Positions 1 to 9,183 of a stretch of 64,000 bases of DNA are shown one piece after another. Both the position numbers and the translations under genes were made by a program. The notes below the pieces were generated by a model. The model saw only the letters and a list, made by a program, of their open reading frames with translations, ran no database searches and had not been told where the DNA came from. Source of the stretch: an uncultured Acetatifactor sp. (lineage in GTDB: Bacteria > Bacillota > Clostridia > Lachnospirales > Lachnospiraceae). Location of the stretch: assembly GCA_934402375.1 (NCBI GenBank), contig CAKRUB010000008.1, positions 1 through 64,000 on the forward strand. The letters run 5' to 3'. How positions within the stretch are numbered: the first letter of the stretch is position 1; each line of letters starts with the position of its first letter.

Positions 1-110
1 CATAGGAAATCACCGCCGTTTCTTTTATTATACCAAAAAACAGCAATAAAAGCCAGAAATATTTGCCTAAACATCAATATGTCGATACACTAGTACCTCA
101 CATTCAACAG

Positions 111-1103
111 TTATGAATAAATGGATCTTAAAATTGTAAATTTCTTAACAATATATATTCCAAAAACAGACCAAACTACTTTTAAAAAGATTTGTACAAG
201 CCTTCCTAAAATACGATTAGGAAAGATGGACAAAAAAGATGTCCAAGGAAACAGTTCCAATTCCATCAAGTGAAACGATAATATTACGATAGTATTTTGT
301 CCATAAAAAGATACAAATTTAGCAATCCTATATTTTGAAATTTTTCTTGAAAAATATAGCAAAAGATATGTTAAACCACAAGCCCCTAAAACATTAACGA
401 ATATGCATGGAAATTCTCCTGTTGAACACGATAAATGTCCATACTTAAAACTCCCCCATAATCCTAACAATGCCATCATAATAGCTATAAAGACAAATCG
501 ATTTGGTGTTGAGTATTTTATGCCAGATTTTTTAAATTCATCGCCCAAACAAAAAAAGAATGCTCCAATTAAACCTGATTGTATAGAAAAAGGTAACCAC
601 TGAGACTGAGTAAAAACCCCTATCAAAAATAAAAAACCGGTAATAATAAGTTTATAAAGTTCGTTATTAATATATCTGCAAATTACAAAATATATAATAT
701 CGGTCCAAAATAAAGCAAGCAAGAACCAAATAGCGCCAACGCAAGGAATTGTATAACCCAATATCTGATTGTTAATATTACCACTTCCGTATGCTATAGA
801 AATGATTTCGTTTTCTATAACCGTCAAAATAGATTGATTATTTATCATAAAAGCTATAAGAATTTTTATAGCTGAAATAAAAACTGATGTAAACAAATAC
901 ACTTTTAATAAGATTTTATGTCTTTTGGTAAAAAGTTCTTTTCGAGATTTAAAAAAATAACCACTTACGAGAAAAAACAATGGAACATGAAAGGTATAAA
1001 CAATATTTGAAATACTGGTCATTCCCATATGACCGATAATAATAGACAACATTCCAATCGCTTTAAGGATATCAAATTCTTCTTTACGTATTTTAGATTC
1101 CAT
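111..1103 (-). CDS. Acyltransferase family 3 membrane protein (polysaccharide O-acetylation)
   Basis: Integral membrane acyltransferase, probably O-acetylating the capsule repeat unit. About ten hydrophobic segments are visible. The N-terminus (EEFDILKAIGMLSIIIGHMG) is the usual family opening, with the conserved His in the first membrane helix. I chose the ATG at 1103: it lies 1 nt after the stop of the polymerase gene and starts at MESKIRKEE. An earlier in-frame ATG at 1151 would overlap that gene by 47 nt. It is the last gene of the minus-strand capsule cassette in this window and shares its AT-rich composition. The transferred group (acetyl or other) cannot be read from the sequence. Confidence 0.85.
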   Translation of the reverse strand: MESKIRKEEFDILKAIGMLSIIIGHMGMTSISNIVYTFHVPLFFLVSGYFFKSRKELFTKRHKILLKVYLFTSVFISAIKILIAFMINNQSILTVIENEIISIAYGSGNINNQILGYTIPCVGAIWFLLALFWTDIIYFVICRYINNELYKLIITGFLFLIGVFTQSQWLPFSIQSGLIGAFFFCLGDEFKKSGIKYSTPNRFVFIAIMMALLGLWGSFKYGHLSCSTGEFPCIFVNVLGACGLTYLLLYFSRKISKYRIAKFVSFYGQNTIVILSFHLMELELFPWTSFLSIFPNRILGRLVQIFLKVVWSVFGIYIVKKFTILRSIYS

Positions 1104-1104
1104 G

Positions 1105-2418
1105 CTAATCTTCACGCTCCATTTTTGCAATATGCTTTTTATGTAAAACAAATTTTGGAATCTTAATCTTATAAATAAAGATTAATAATAGTATCCAAAC
1201 AATAATATATTGGACGAAGTTACTGCTTAAATTATAAATATAAAATTCGTTCGAGAAGAAGCTAAATAAGACATTAGGAAACTCATATCCAAAAAGTACA
1301 AACCAAAACATAGTGGAAGGCTTTATGGTGGATTTTCTTGTTTTTTCGTATATAGCCTGCACTATACAAGCCATGAGTGGTATCAAAACTATCACTCCAA
1401 GATATCCGAAATCATAAATGTAATCATAATATGTAGTATATACATTTCCTAAATTGAATCCATTCACATAATTAAATGCTAAATCTCTCATAGGTAGAGA
1501 CACATTTGTCCATGACCAAAAACTATAAAATGTCTGCATGCCCCAAATATTTCCATGATGAATTTTATCCGTTTGTAAAAATAAATCCAAATTCTTTATT
1601 TCTGCTCCACAATATTTAGCAATATAGTCCATTAATGTTGTGCTTGAATTACTCCTTCCGATAAACTCCCCAGCGCTTTTAAAAATCCAAAGCACTACGA
1701 AAACAATCACAAAATATTTAAATAATTTCTTGATGGTAATAACTTTTCCACTTCCATTTTTCTTCTGTAACACTAAAATATATGCACAAATAGTAGCACA
1801 TATAATATTAATCATTTGCTGTCTTCCACCGGTCAAACTCGCATTTACAATGCTTAATATAACAACAATTAAATAAATAAAGTCAATTTTTTTTAAAGCA
1901 GCCAATTTATAGCCTAATAAAAAAGCATAGAAATAACCAATCGCTGTAACTATTGACCTCAAATATCCAAGCAATTTAGGCATAAGTATTTTGTCTGTGG
2001 TAAAGACATTCACATATCTATAAGTATAAATTATACGTGCTAATGTGCTTTCAGAAATGTTGTGCACTAGGAACTGTATCGTCCATACTATTGATACTAT
2101 ACTAACAATTATCAGGCATACCGACTTTATCGTATCAGGTTCATATATAGTTTTATATTCTTCCTTTACAATGTTTTTTTTGCTAATTGAATGGATTAAG
2201 GCAGAAAAAGAAATATATAAAATGGCACCGCCTGTCAAGACACAAAAAGTATTACTATGTAAGTCTAAACTCCACTTTGAGCTATATAGGGTGGCTATGG
2301 TAGCGGAAAATGTAAAAGATAATACAAATATAAACGATGGATTAATAATTTCTCTTTCCATCACTTCATATGAAAACCATAACAGTATTAATAATGTCAG
2401 GAATAAAACTACTATCAT
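1105..2418 (-). CDS. wzy: Oligosaccharide repeat unit polymerase (Wzy-like)
   Basis: A 437-residue polytopic membrane protein with about eleven hydrophobic segments and a large extracellular loop around residues 250-340. This is the layout of O-antigen/capsule repeat-unit polymerases, which join lipid-linked repeat units on the outer face of the membrane. The motif TGGRQQM after the central helices is typical of this polymerase group. Wzy proteins are poorly conserved, so the call rests on topology plus position: it directly follows wzx (1 nt gap, AAGGG 8 nt before the ATG) and precedes an acyltransferase. AT-rich codon use matches the neighbouring cassette genes and differs from the conserved cps genes upstream. 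Confidence 0.8.
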   Translation of the reverse strand: MIVVLFLTLLILLWFSYEVMEREIINPSFIFVLSFTFSATIATLYSSKWSLDLHSNTFCVLTGGAILYISFSALIHSISKKNIVKEEYKTIYEPDTIKSVCLIIVSIVSIVWTIQFLVHNISESTLARIIYTYRYVNVFTTDKILMPKLLGYLRSIVTAIGYFYAFLLGYKLAALKKIDFIYLIVVILSIVNASLTGGRQQMINIICATICAYILVLQKKNGSGKVITIKKLFKYFVIVFVVLWIFKSAGEFIGRSNSSTTLMDYIAKYCGAEIKNLDLFLQTDKIHHGNIWGMQTFYSFWSWTNVSLPMRDLAFNYVNGFNLGNVYTTYYDYIYDFGYLGVIVLIPLMACIVQAIYEKTRKSTIKPSTMFWFVLFGYEFPNVLFSFFSNEFYIYNLSSNFVQYIIVWILLLIFIYKIKIPKFVLHKKHIAKMERED

Positions 2419-2419
2419 C

Positions 2420-3889
2420 CTATTGCACCCTTTTCAATAATATTTTTTTTGCATTTTTGACGAAGTCTATTAAAAATTTATCTTTTAGAGCAAAAATTAT
2501 TAATAAATAAATTACACAGCCGGCAACAATTTGTAATAAAAGTTTAATTATTGATTCTAATTGAATACATTCTCCAAGATGCATAACGCAAATACACATA
2601 ACAATACCTGCTATCAAATACCTCCAACATACAGTAAATAATCTAATCGGATTGTAAAAGTCCCGAGATAGGAATAAATAGCCCAATAGAATTATAAGTT
2701 CAGCCAATACAGAAGCGCATGCTGCTCCTATAGCTCCATATTTAGGGATGACAATATAATTACATAAAGCATTTATTACCGCTCCCAAGATCAAAACAAT
2801 ATTATTTTTCCCTTGCCTTCCGCAAGGACCAAGAAAATGCGTATTTAAGCAATTACTAATGCCTATTAATATAAGCAGCAAAGAAAATATCCGCAAGAGT
2901 GCAACACATTTAAAAAAACCATCACCTAAAAATAATGGAATAAGAACTTTTGCCGTCCCAATAAGTCCTGCAGACATACCAATTGATAAAAACAATATCA
3001 GAGAGAGAGATCTTTCTAATTTCATCTTCATCTCTTCATATTTTCCCAGACCAAATAGATATGTCATTCTGGATCTCATTATTGTATTAAATGATGTGAT
3101 TATAATTAATAAAATTTGTTCTATTTTATGAGCCTGTTCATAATAACCATTTTCAATAGCATTTCCAGTCAACCAACCAAGCATTGTCTTATCCAAAATA
3201 GTATAAACTGATGTGGCAACTGTTGGAATAAAAAAAACTAAGCAACTTTTAAAATGTTCAAACACTCTCAATTCATTAATTTGAACTTTAACGAGTATTT
3301 TTTTTAAAGATACAAAGTATGTTAAATTACCCAAAAGTGCCGATGCGGCAATTAGTAATATATATATATTTACATCCTGGCGCGTCTTTACAAAAGTAAA
3401 GATCATTATAATCATGAATACTTTAACAAAAATATCTCTAAAAACAACTTTTGAAAAGTTCTCTATTCCTCTGAAAAACCAAGAAACATCAAAGACAGAA
3501 GCAAACACAAACATGCCAAGAATAATGCGAGCTGTTCTATAGGAAGTTGCGTTAAAAGCGAGCGCGAGGTAAATCAAAATACTCATTGAAACTGTAATAA
3601 ATCTTAAAAAAAATAACTCATAAAAAATCTTAGAGGTTTTATAAATATCATCTCTCGCTTCCGCAATCTTCATCTGTCCACTAATTGATATCCCGAGATT
3701 TCCAAGAATCACAAAGTACTGCGCTATTGAATATGTAAAACTATATATCCCAACCCCCTCTGGTTCAAGCACTCTAGAAACATAAGGAGTAGTAATTAAT
3801 GGTGCTATAACAGCAAATACTTCATACACTAAATTATATAAATAATTAATTTTGATACTTTTGGCTGTAATTTTCTTCGTTTTTGGCAT
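2420..3889 (-). CDS. wzx: Polysaccharide flippase (Wzx, MOP superfamily)
   Basis: A 489-residue protein with about 12-14 membrane segments. The N-terminus (NYLYNLVYEVFAVIAPLITT, then PYVSRVLEPEGVGIYSF) is the standard signature of the Wzx/RfbX flippases that carry undecaprenyl-diphosphate-linked repeat units across the membrane. Length is normal for the family. It lies between the glycosyltransferases and wzy, completing a Wzx/Wzy-dependent assembly line together with the CpsBCD control proteins upstream. It is AT-rich like the rest of the cassette. Function is confident; the exact glycan substrate is not readable. Confidence 0.93.
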   Translation of the reverse strand: MPKTKKITAKSIKINYLYNLVYEVFAVIAPLITTPYVSRVLEPEGVGIYSFTYSIAQYFVILGNLGISISGQMKIAEARDDIYKTSKIFYELFFLRFITVSMSILIYLALAFNATSYRTARIILGMFVFASVFDVSWFFRGIENFSKVVFRDIFVKVFMIIMIFTFVKTRQDVNIYILLIAASALLGNLTYFVSLKKILVKVQINELRVFEHFKSCLVFFIPTVATSVYTILDKTMLGWLTGNAIENGYYEQAHKIEQILLIIITSFNTIMRSRMTYLFGLGKYEEMKMKLERSLSLILFLSIGMSAGLIGTAKVLIPLFLGDGFFKCVALLRIFSLLLILIGISNCLNTHFLGPCGRQGKNNIVLILGAVINALCNYIVIPKYGAIGAACASVLAELIILLGYLFLSRDFYNPIRLFTVCWRYLIAGIVMCICVMHLGECIQLESIIKLLLQIVAGCVIYLLIIFALKDKFLIDFVKNAKKILLKRVQ

Positions 3890-3925
3890 TCATTCACCTG
3901 CTCTATTTTCCTTATGTAATTATCA

Positions 3926-5098
3926 TCACTGTATTTGTGTCAAATAATTCTTATAATTTGGTGTATAATATTCAATACTGGTTGTATTCGTTTTGCTTAA
4001 TTCAATTAAATCTCGGTAAACTATCCCACACTTCTCGCTACAAAACATTCTCTCCAAAACTTTATTTTGGCCTTCTTTAATAATCGGAATTACATGCGCT
4101 GCCTCATAGGCAAAAAGCCTATGTGGAACATTTATTTTGTCAAATTCAGAGACTGATGAATTTTCCATAATATTGTGCATTAATCCAAAGTCATATTTGC
4201 TTAGAATTTCGCATGATTTAACCCATTCTTCTACGGATGAGTCTCTATTCATTTTTAAAGCTTTCTCCATAAAGAATTCATTTGGGTATTTCTCTCTTAA
4301 TTTATCATACTCATTTTCACCATTGAAATTGTTATACTTGGCACAATGAAGATGCACAATCAGTCCTGCGTCAATTAACTCCTTAATTGTCTCTATATAA
4401 TAATATCTGCCTTGATCTCTATCTCTATTAGGAGCAGAATCAACTCTATATGATAAAATTACAATATGTCTTTTTTCAGTATATGTGGATAATTTTTCTT
4501 CAAATTTAATTTGATTTAGAATATGACTCGATAATGCATTTTCATCTAAGCCATATTTAATGTTTTTATTCAGAAATAACTTATCACCATACTTCTTTTC
4601 AAGAAACTCTTGCAGTTCTTTAGCATAAAACACATATCTATTAATACCTTTAAGCGTTTGATACTCCAAAAAATTAAATCCTACTCTTGTTTCTTTGTAC
4701 GCTCTAACAATTTGACATCTAATAACTGGCTTTGCAATTAAAAATGTCAAGTCAGATCTATCGTAGTCTCCATAACTGCACAATGCAAAGTCTGGAAATG
4801 AATTTTTGATTCTCATTAGCCAAGAGATATTAAACAATCTTAAAAGTAATATTATCAACCAATTAAGCGCTGTAAGAAATTTTATATTCCTAGTTCTCAG
4901 AATAACACCCGTTAGAAAATGATTGAGAAAAGTCTTTTTTAATTCAATTATATGTATGCGGTCATCTACATTTTCCCAACTATCTTCTCTATATATACAT
5001 GCGCAATATATTTCATCAAAGACATCTAGTGCGTCAATCCACCTACACTCTCCCAAATGCTTTCTTCCACCAACTTTTAAAAGTATCTTTTTTTGCAT
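3926..5098 (-). CDS. Putative glycosyltransferase of the capsule cassette
   Basis: A 390-residue soluble protein without clear membrane segments. The C-terminal half has a GT-B-like arrangement (VILSYRVDSAPNRDRDQGRY, IKELIDAGLIVHLHCAKY, then FAYEAAHVIPIIKEGQNKVL). That pattern resembles the nucleotide-sugar domain of GT4-type enzymes, but no named family signature is obvious. It is inferred to be a glycosyltransferase mainly from its place between a galactofuranosyltransferase (10 nt upstream) and wzx. A GAGG ribosome site lies 7 nt before the ATG. The alternative is a non-catalytic capsule modification protein. Donor and acceptor are unknown. Confidence 0.55.
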   Translation of the reverse strand: MQKKILLKVGGRKHLGECRWIDALDVFDEIYCACIYREDSWENVDDRIHIIELKKTFLNHFLTGVILRTRNIKFLTALNWLIILLLRLFNISWLMRIKNSFPDFALCSYGDYDRSDLTFLIAKPVIRCQIVRAYKETRVGFNFLEYQTLKGINRYVFYAKELQEFLEKKYGDKLFLNKNIKYGLDENALSSHILNQIKFEEKLSTYTEKRHIVILSYRVDSAPNRDRDQGRYYYIETIKELIDAGLIVHLHCAKYNNFNGENEYDKLREKYPNEFFMEKALKMNRDSSVEEWVKSCEILSKYDFGLMHNIMENSSVSEFDKINVPHRLFAYEAAHVIPIIKEGQNKVLERMFCSEKCGIVYRDLIELSKTNTTSIEYYTPNYKNYLTQIQ

Positions 5099-5108
5099 TT
5101 CATTACCT

Positions 5109-6134
5109 CTACAACTGTTCTATTGCTTTTTTTAAATGTTTTCCATGAATTATTTCTTTGCGATAGTCTAGTACACAATTCTTGATATTTTCATATTCGA
5201 AGTCACTCATCTTTGAAATAAGATTATCTATTTCATCTAACGAATGTACCACAATTCCAAGATTGTATTTCTTTACATACTCAGCAAGAGCTGATTCACT
5301 CCAAACAATAAGCGGTAATCCTGCCGCTATATATAAAGAAAATTTATGTGGATTATTATAAGCCAAATACCTTCCAAAGATACCATTACAGGTCGTACAA
5401 GAGTCCCCATCCCATACAAGTCCAAAACCACCGTCTAAATGAGAGATTAACTCTTCTGGTGCAAACTTTCCTTTATAACAGATTTTTTCGTTTTTCTCTC
5501 CAGAATAATCTAAGCCATATAAATTAAGTGAACAGTTTCTAATTGATTCCGATATTTTATAAAGATAACCACATTTATTTTTTGATAGATTTCCCGCAAT
5601 AACTATTATATTTTTTTTCGCATAACTAGTATTTACAGGACTTCCATCATACAAATAATCAAAAGGCCCCAATATAATCTGTTTCATATCTCCACCGCAT
5701 TCGCGGATTTCAGCCTTCATCTTATCATTATGACTAATCACAACATCCAGGTTATTTAATTGTCTTACTTCATTTTTCAAATCTTTCTGGTTGACATCAT
5801 CTGTACGCAGACCGAGAGAATCGTGAAGCAACAATGCTATTTTATATTTTTTTAGAGATCTCCCAAACCTTAAAACTAGAAATAAAATTTTATTTACTAA
5901 GATTGGATAATAGGGATATTGGATAAAAACAATATCATTCTTATTTGCTTTGATGATCGTTTCTAAACATCCCCTAATCATCTGAAAAAATACAACCATT
6001 TTTTTACTTTTACTTTTATAAAGCGGAATATGTTTATATCCGCAATCTATTAAAATTTTTACAGTATCCGTCCTGGCTTTATTCCCTGCTGTAAATTCTC
6101 TTTTCTCAGCATATTCACATAGAACAATATTCAT
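5109..6134 (-). CDS. Probable beta-1,6-galactofuranosyltransferase
   Basis: About 341 residues, GT-B fold. The pattern NIVLCEYAEKREFTAGNKAR, the central IALLLHDSLGLR, and NNLDVVISHNDKM followed by ILGPFDYLYD match the WbbI-like galactofuranosyltransferase group, which transfers Galf from UDP-Galf to lipid-linked oligosaccharide. The presence of glf two genes upstream supports a Galf donor. I chose the ATG at 6134 because GAGG lies 6 nt before it and it starts 1 nt after the preceding stop. The ATG at 6155 would overlap the upstream gene. Family is fairly sure; the linkage position is inference. Confidence 0.75.
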   Translation of the reverse strand: MNIVLCEYAEKREFTAGNKARTDTVKILIDCGYKHIPLYKSKSKKMVVFFQMIRGCLETIIKANKNDIVFIQYPYYPILVNKILFLVLRFGRSLKKYKIALLLHDSLGLRTDDVNQKDLKNEVRQLNNLDVVISHNDKMKAEIRECGGDMKQIILGPFDYLYDGSPVNTSYAKKNIIVIAGNLSKNKCGYLYKISESIRNCSLNLYGLDYSGEKNEKICYKGKFAPEELISHLDGGFGLVWDGDSCTTCNGIFGRYLAYNNPHKFSLYIAAGLPLIVWSESALAEYVKKYNLGIVVHSLDEIDNLISKMSDFEYENIKNCVLDYRKEIIHGKHLKKAIEQL

Positions 6135-6135
6135 A

Positions 6136-7227
6136 TTATTCCTCACATAATTCACGAATTAGCTCTAATTCTTTTTCCATTGTTTTCTTTTTAATATATA
6201 GATTTGGTTTTTTGTATGGCAACTTTAAAAATAATTGATCACTTATTCCTACAATGTCCTCTATTTTATCGTTTGAAATCAACTTTACATTATTAACATT
6301 AGAAAAAATTTCATTACATACAGAAATGTCTGATGTAATAACAGGCATCCCATACTCCATCATTTCGCATGTCATAACTCCCTGTGTATCCTCTCTGGTC
6401 GGCATCAATCCACATCTAGATTCGTCTAAATAATGTAGCATCTCTGTGTGATTTATTGTCCGATTAATCCATACTAGATTATCAGGTTTAGGATAATGTT
6501 CAAAAAATTTCCCTTGACCAATCAGTAGGAATAATTTATCTGAATTTATCTGCGCATACTTTACAATAATATCTACACAGTATTTTGAGCCATCAATATT
6601 TGACCTTATTGATACGAAATCATATTTTTTTTCACTTTTAAAATCATATTCTTTTTTTTCAAATTCTTCTCCAACACTGTTATTAATAACTAAAATATGA
6701 TTTAAAAAATTTTCTTCTTTAATTCCTGAATTTAATTTATAATGATCCAATACCCAATTGCTCACAAATATAAAGTACGATTTACTTGCAAGTTTTTTAT
6801 AGTAGTTTTTCCAAAGATTAATTTTTAGCCAATCATATATATCCTGTAGCAATTTTTTTAGCTGTCCCCCAGTACACATATATTGGTATGGCTTTGGATA
6901 ATCTCTGTTTAAATAAAGCACTTCATGTCCATGAAAGAAGAATATGAGATGTTGAAAACTATCTGCATACTTTTTCAGGAAGAGGTAATGATTTCTCAAA
7001 TTTGCAGAATGACTAATAGCAATATCATAATGCTGATTTTCTAATTTAAATGTTTTTAGTGTTATTACTCTGATTTGATCAATTACATAATCATTTAAAG
7101 AATCAAAATTAAGCACTGTAACATCAACGCCTTGACTCTTATAGTATAAATTTCTAACATGAACGAACATTCTTTCATGCGTACCATTTGGTATTGGATA
7201 AAATGCTGTAAGCACTATAACCTTCAT
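6136..7227 (-). CDS. Glycosyltransferase family 4-like protein
   Basis: A 363-residue GT-B enzyme. The N-terminal domain (VIVLTAFYPIPNGTHERMFV) and a Rossmann-like C-terminal domain are visible. The C-terminal domain ends in the GT4 donor-binding region: LMPTREDTQGVMTCEMMEYG then MPVITSD, with the E-x7-E spacing of retaining GT4 enzymes. It should add one sugar of the capsule repeat on the cytoplasmic face. Its stop is separated from the next gene's start by 1 nt, so translation is probably coupled. The sugar transferred cannot be told from the sequence. Confidence 0.85.
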   Translation of the reverse strand: MKVIVLTAFYPIPNGTHERMFVHVRNLYYKSQGVDVTVLNFDSLNDYVIDQIRVITLKTFKLENQHYDIAISHSANLRNHYLFLKKYADSFQHLIFFFHGHEVLYLNRDYPKPYQYMCTGGQLKKLLQDIYDWLKINLWKNYYKKLASKSYFIFVSNWVLDHYKLNSGIKEENFLNHILVINNSVGEEFEKKEYDFKSEKKYDFVSIRSNIDGSKYCVDIIVKYAQINSDKLFLLIGQGKFFEHYPKPDNLVWINRTINHTEMLHYLDESRCGLMPTREDTQGVMTCEMMEYGMPVITSDISVCNEIFSNVNNVKLISNDKIEDIVGISDQLFLKLPYKKPNLYIKKKTMEKELELIRELCEE

Positions 7228-7243
7228 TTCAACTTATCCTTAA

Positions 7244-8332
7244 TCACTTTAATTTCTCAAATACATCCAACGCTCGTCTAATAACATCATCCATATCGTA
7301 ATACTTGTATTCAGCAAGTCTTCCTAAGAAAATAACATTCTCTTCCTGCGCAGCCAATTCTCTATATTTCTGAGCTAATTCTTTCCACTCTGCAGTAGGG
7401 AATGTATAGAAAGGTTCTTCTCCATCGCATGGGATTTCCTTTAATATAGTTGTCTTCTCGTTCTTCTGACCTGTTAACTTCTTAAATTCAGTGATTCTTG
7501 TGTACTCATAATCCATCGGCCATCTTGTACTTGCTACAGGTTGATAAGAATCACAATCATAAGTTTCAAAAATAAACTTAATACTTCTCCACTTAAGCTT
7601 GCCCAACTTATAATCGAAATAATAATCTACCGGACCAGTATAAATAAGCTTCTCATACTCAATATCATCGATTACTTCCTTATAATCTGTGTTGAGCATG
7701 AGTTTAATCTCTGGATGATTTAACATATTCTCGCACATCTTTGTAAATCCGCCTTGAGGATTGCCCTGGTACTGATCTGTAAAATATCTTGTATCTCTAT
7801 TCTTTCTGAAGGGAATTCGACTGATTACTGACTTATCAAGCTTGGAAGGATCTACTCCCCACTGTTTAATCGTGAAGTACTTAAAAAACTTCTCATAAAT
7901 ATCCTTGCCACCCTGGCTCAATACAACATCTTCACTTGTCTTTATTTCATCAATCTTTACTTTTTTTGACTCTATAAATTCTTCCATCTCATCTTCAGAA
8001 AGATTCATATTATAAAGCTGATTGATAGTCTCTAAGGAAATTGGCATAGGTACAAAGTTACCATTCACATAAGACATAACTCTATGCTGATACTCATGCC
8101 ATTTTGTATATTGACAAATGTAATCAAAAACTTCCTTATCATTCGTATGAAAAGTATGTGGACCATACTTCTGAATTAAAATTCCTGCATCATCATATTC
8201 ATCATAAACATTTCCGCCAATATGAGATCTCTTATCTATTACCAGTACCTTTTCATGGAACTGAGTGGCAATTCTTTCAGCTACCGTAATGCCAGCAAGT
8301 CCTGCACCCACCACTATATACTTATATTTCAT
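7244..8332 (-). CDS. glf: UDP-galactopyranose mutase (capsule cassette copy)
   Basis: A flavoenzyme converting UDP-galactopyranose to UDP-galactofuranose. The 362 residues open with the FAD-binding GAGLAGITVAERIA segment. They continue with KYGPHTFHT, the active-site His region, and contain the WRSIKF/TRWP substrate-loop regions and the terminal LAEYKYYDMDDVI motif typical of Glf. It sits between a GT4 enzyme and a DUF4422 protein and feeds the Galf transferase downstream. It is AT-rich and clearly different in sequence from the second glf at 18401-19522, so the two are not a recent duplication. Confidence 0.95.
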   Translation of the reverse strand: MKYKYIVVGAGLAGITVAERIATQFHEKVLVIDKRSHIGGNVYDEYDDAGILIQKYGPHTFHTNDKEVFDYICQYTKWHEYQHRVMSYVNGNFVPMPISLETINQLYNMNLSEDEMEEFIESKKVKIDEIKTSEDVVLSQGGKDIYEKFFKYFTIKQWGVDPSKLDKSVISRIPFRKNRDTRYFTDQYQGNPQGGFTKMCENMLNHPEIKLMLNTDYKEVIDDIEYEKLIYTGPVDYYFDYKLGKLKWRSIKFIFETYDCDSYQPVASTRWPMDYEYTRITEFKKLTGQKNEKTTILKEIPCDGEEPFYTFPTAEWKELAQKYRELAAQEENVIFLGRLAEYKYYDMDDVIRRALDVFEKLK

Positions 8333-8349
8333 CTTATTATTCTCCTTAT

Positions 8350-9177
8350 TTAAGAACTAACACCATATTTTTTATGCAAAAATTTTGCGGACAAGAAAGC
8401 TTTTATTTTAAAAGACCAATTAACATCTTCCATATACGGAAGTTCCTTTACCTCTGATTTATCAACTATTCCTGTCTGTAATGTATATTCAAGCCATACA
8501 TCAAATAAAATTTCACTAATTCTTCCGCAAAAGCGACTATCAAAAGCCGAGAGATTTGATTTATCTATGCAATCAGCAGTCTGAAATAGGATATTGAATA
8601 GCCATGAGCAATAATCGTCCATTAGGGATTTCTCTAAAATCATCATATTGAACATATAGCCCCATTTTCTTTTCATCACCTTATTAAAAGCGCCCAAGTA
8701 TTCAGGACAATCCTTTTTGATTATGTCTTCAGCTATTTTTAAATGGGATTCATCATGAGTATGTGCATAGTGTGAATACAAAGTTTCAATGTAGTATCGT
8801 CTTTTTTTTGGAACAAATACTTTATATTTTCCTAACATAGGTTCAATTTCATTCTCAGTGATCACCGAGTCAAGCATATTACCCTTTTTATAATTTTCCC
8901 CTACAAAGTATCTTCGATAATGAACCAAACCTTTATAATCAGAATCAAGATTCTTCCACGCCCAATACAAGCCAGTCTGCGTTCCAAAATTCCAATTCTT
9001 TATCGAAATATTGTCCCCTGTATCATCCCTCGCATAACCAAAATCAAGAGGAAGTCCATCTTTATCCTTTTTTCCAGCCGCACCAACATGTAACGGTAAA
9101 TACATTGATTCTTTCGGCATATCGCATTTTTTATGTGTGCAGACAATCACTTTTATTTTTTCAGACATACTCTCCAT
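8350..9177 (-). CDS. DUF4422 family capsule glycosyltransferase
   Basis: A 275-residue protein with the DUF4422 pattern: IKVIVCTHKKCDMP near the N-terminus, LPLHVGAAGKKDKDGLPLDF, NFGTQTGLYWAWKNL, and KGLVHYRRYF. DUF4422 proteins occur in capsule and O-antigen loci and are regarded as glycosyltransferases. Two starts are possible, ATG at 9177 or ATG at 9168; GGAG precedes the second by 3 nt, GAGGGA the first by 10 nt. It is the first gene of the AT-rich cassette, 6 nt after ugd, and marks the composition boundary of the locus. Confidence 0.8.
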   Translation of the reverse strand: MESMSEKIKVIVCTHKKCDMPKESMYLPLHVGAAGKKDKDGLPLDFGYARDDTGDNISIKNWNFGTQTGLYWAWKNLDSDYKGLVHYRRYFVGENYKKGNMLDSVITENEIEPMLGKYKVFVPKKRRYYIETLYSHYAHTHDESHLKIAEDIIKKDCPEYLGAFNKVMKRKWGYMFNMMILEKSLMDDYCSWLFNILFQTADCIDKSNLSAFDSRFCGRISEILFDVWLEYTLQTGIVDKSEVKELPYMEDVNWSFKIKAFLSAKFLHKKYGVSS

Positions 9178-9183
9178 TACAAA

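Noticed and set aside
1..110. End of a further capsule gene at the left edge
   Set aside because: No convincing frame or motif in this AT-rich stretch; it is too short to judge.
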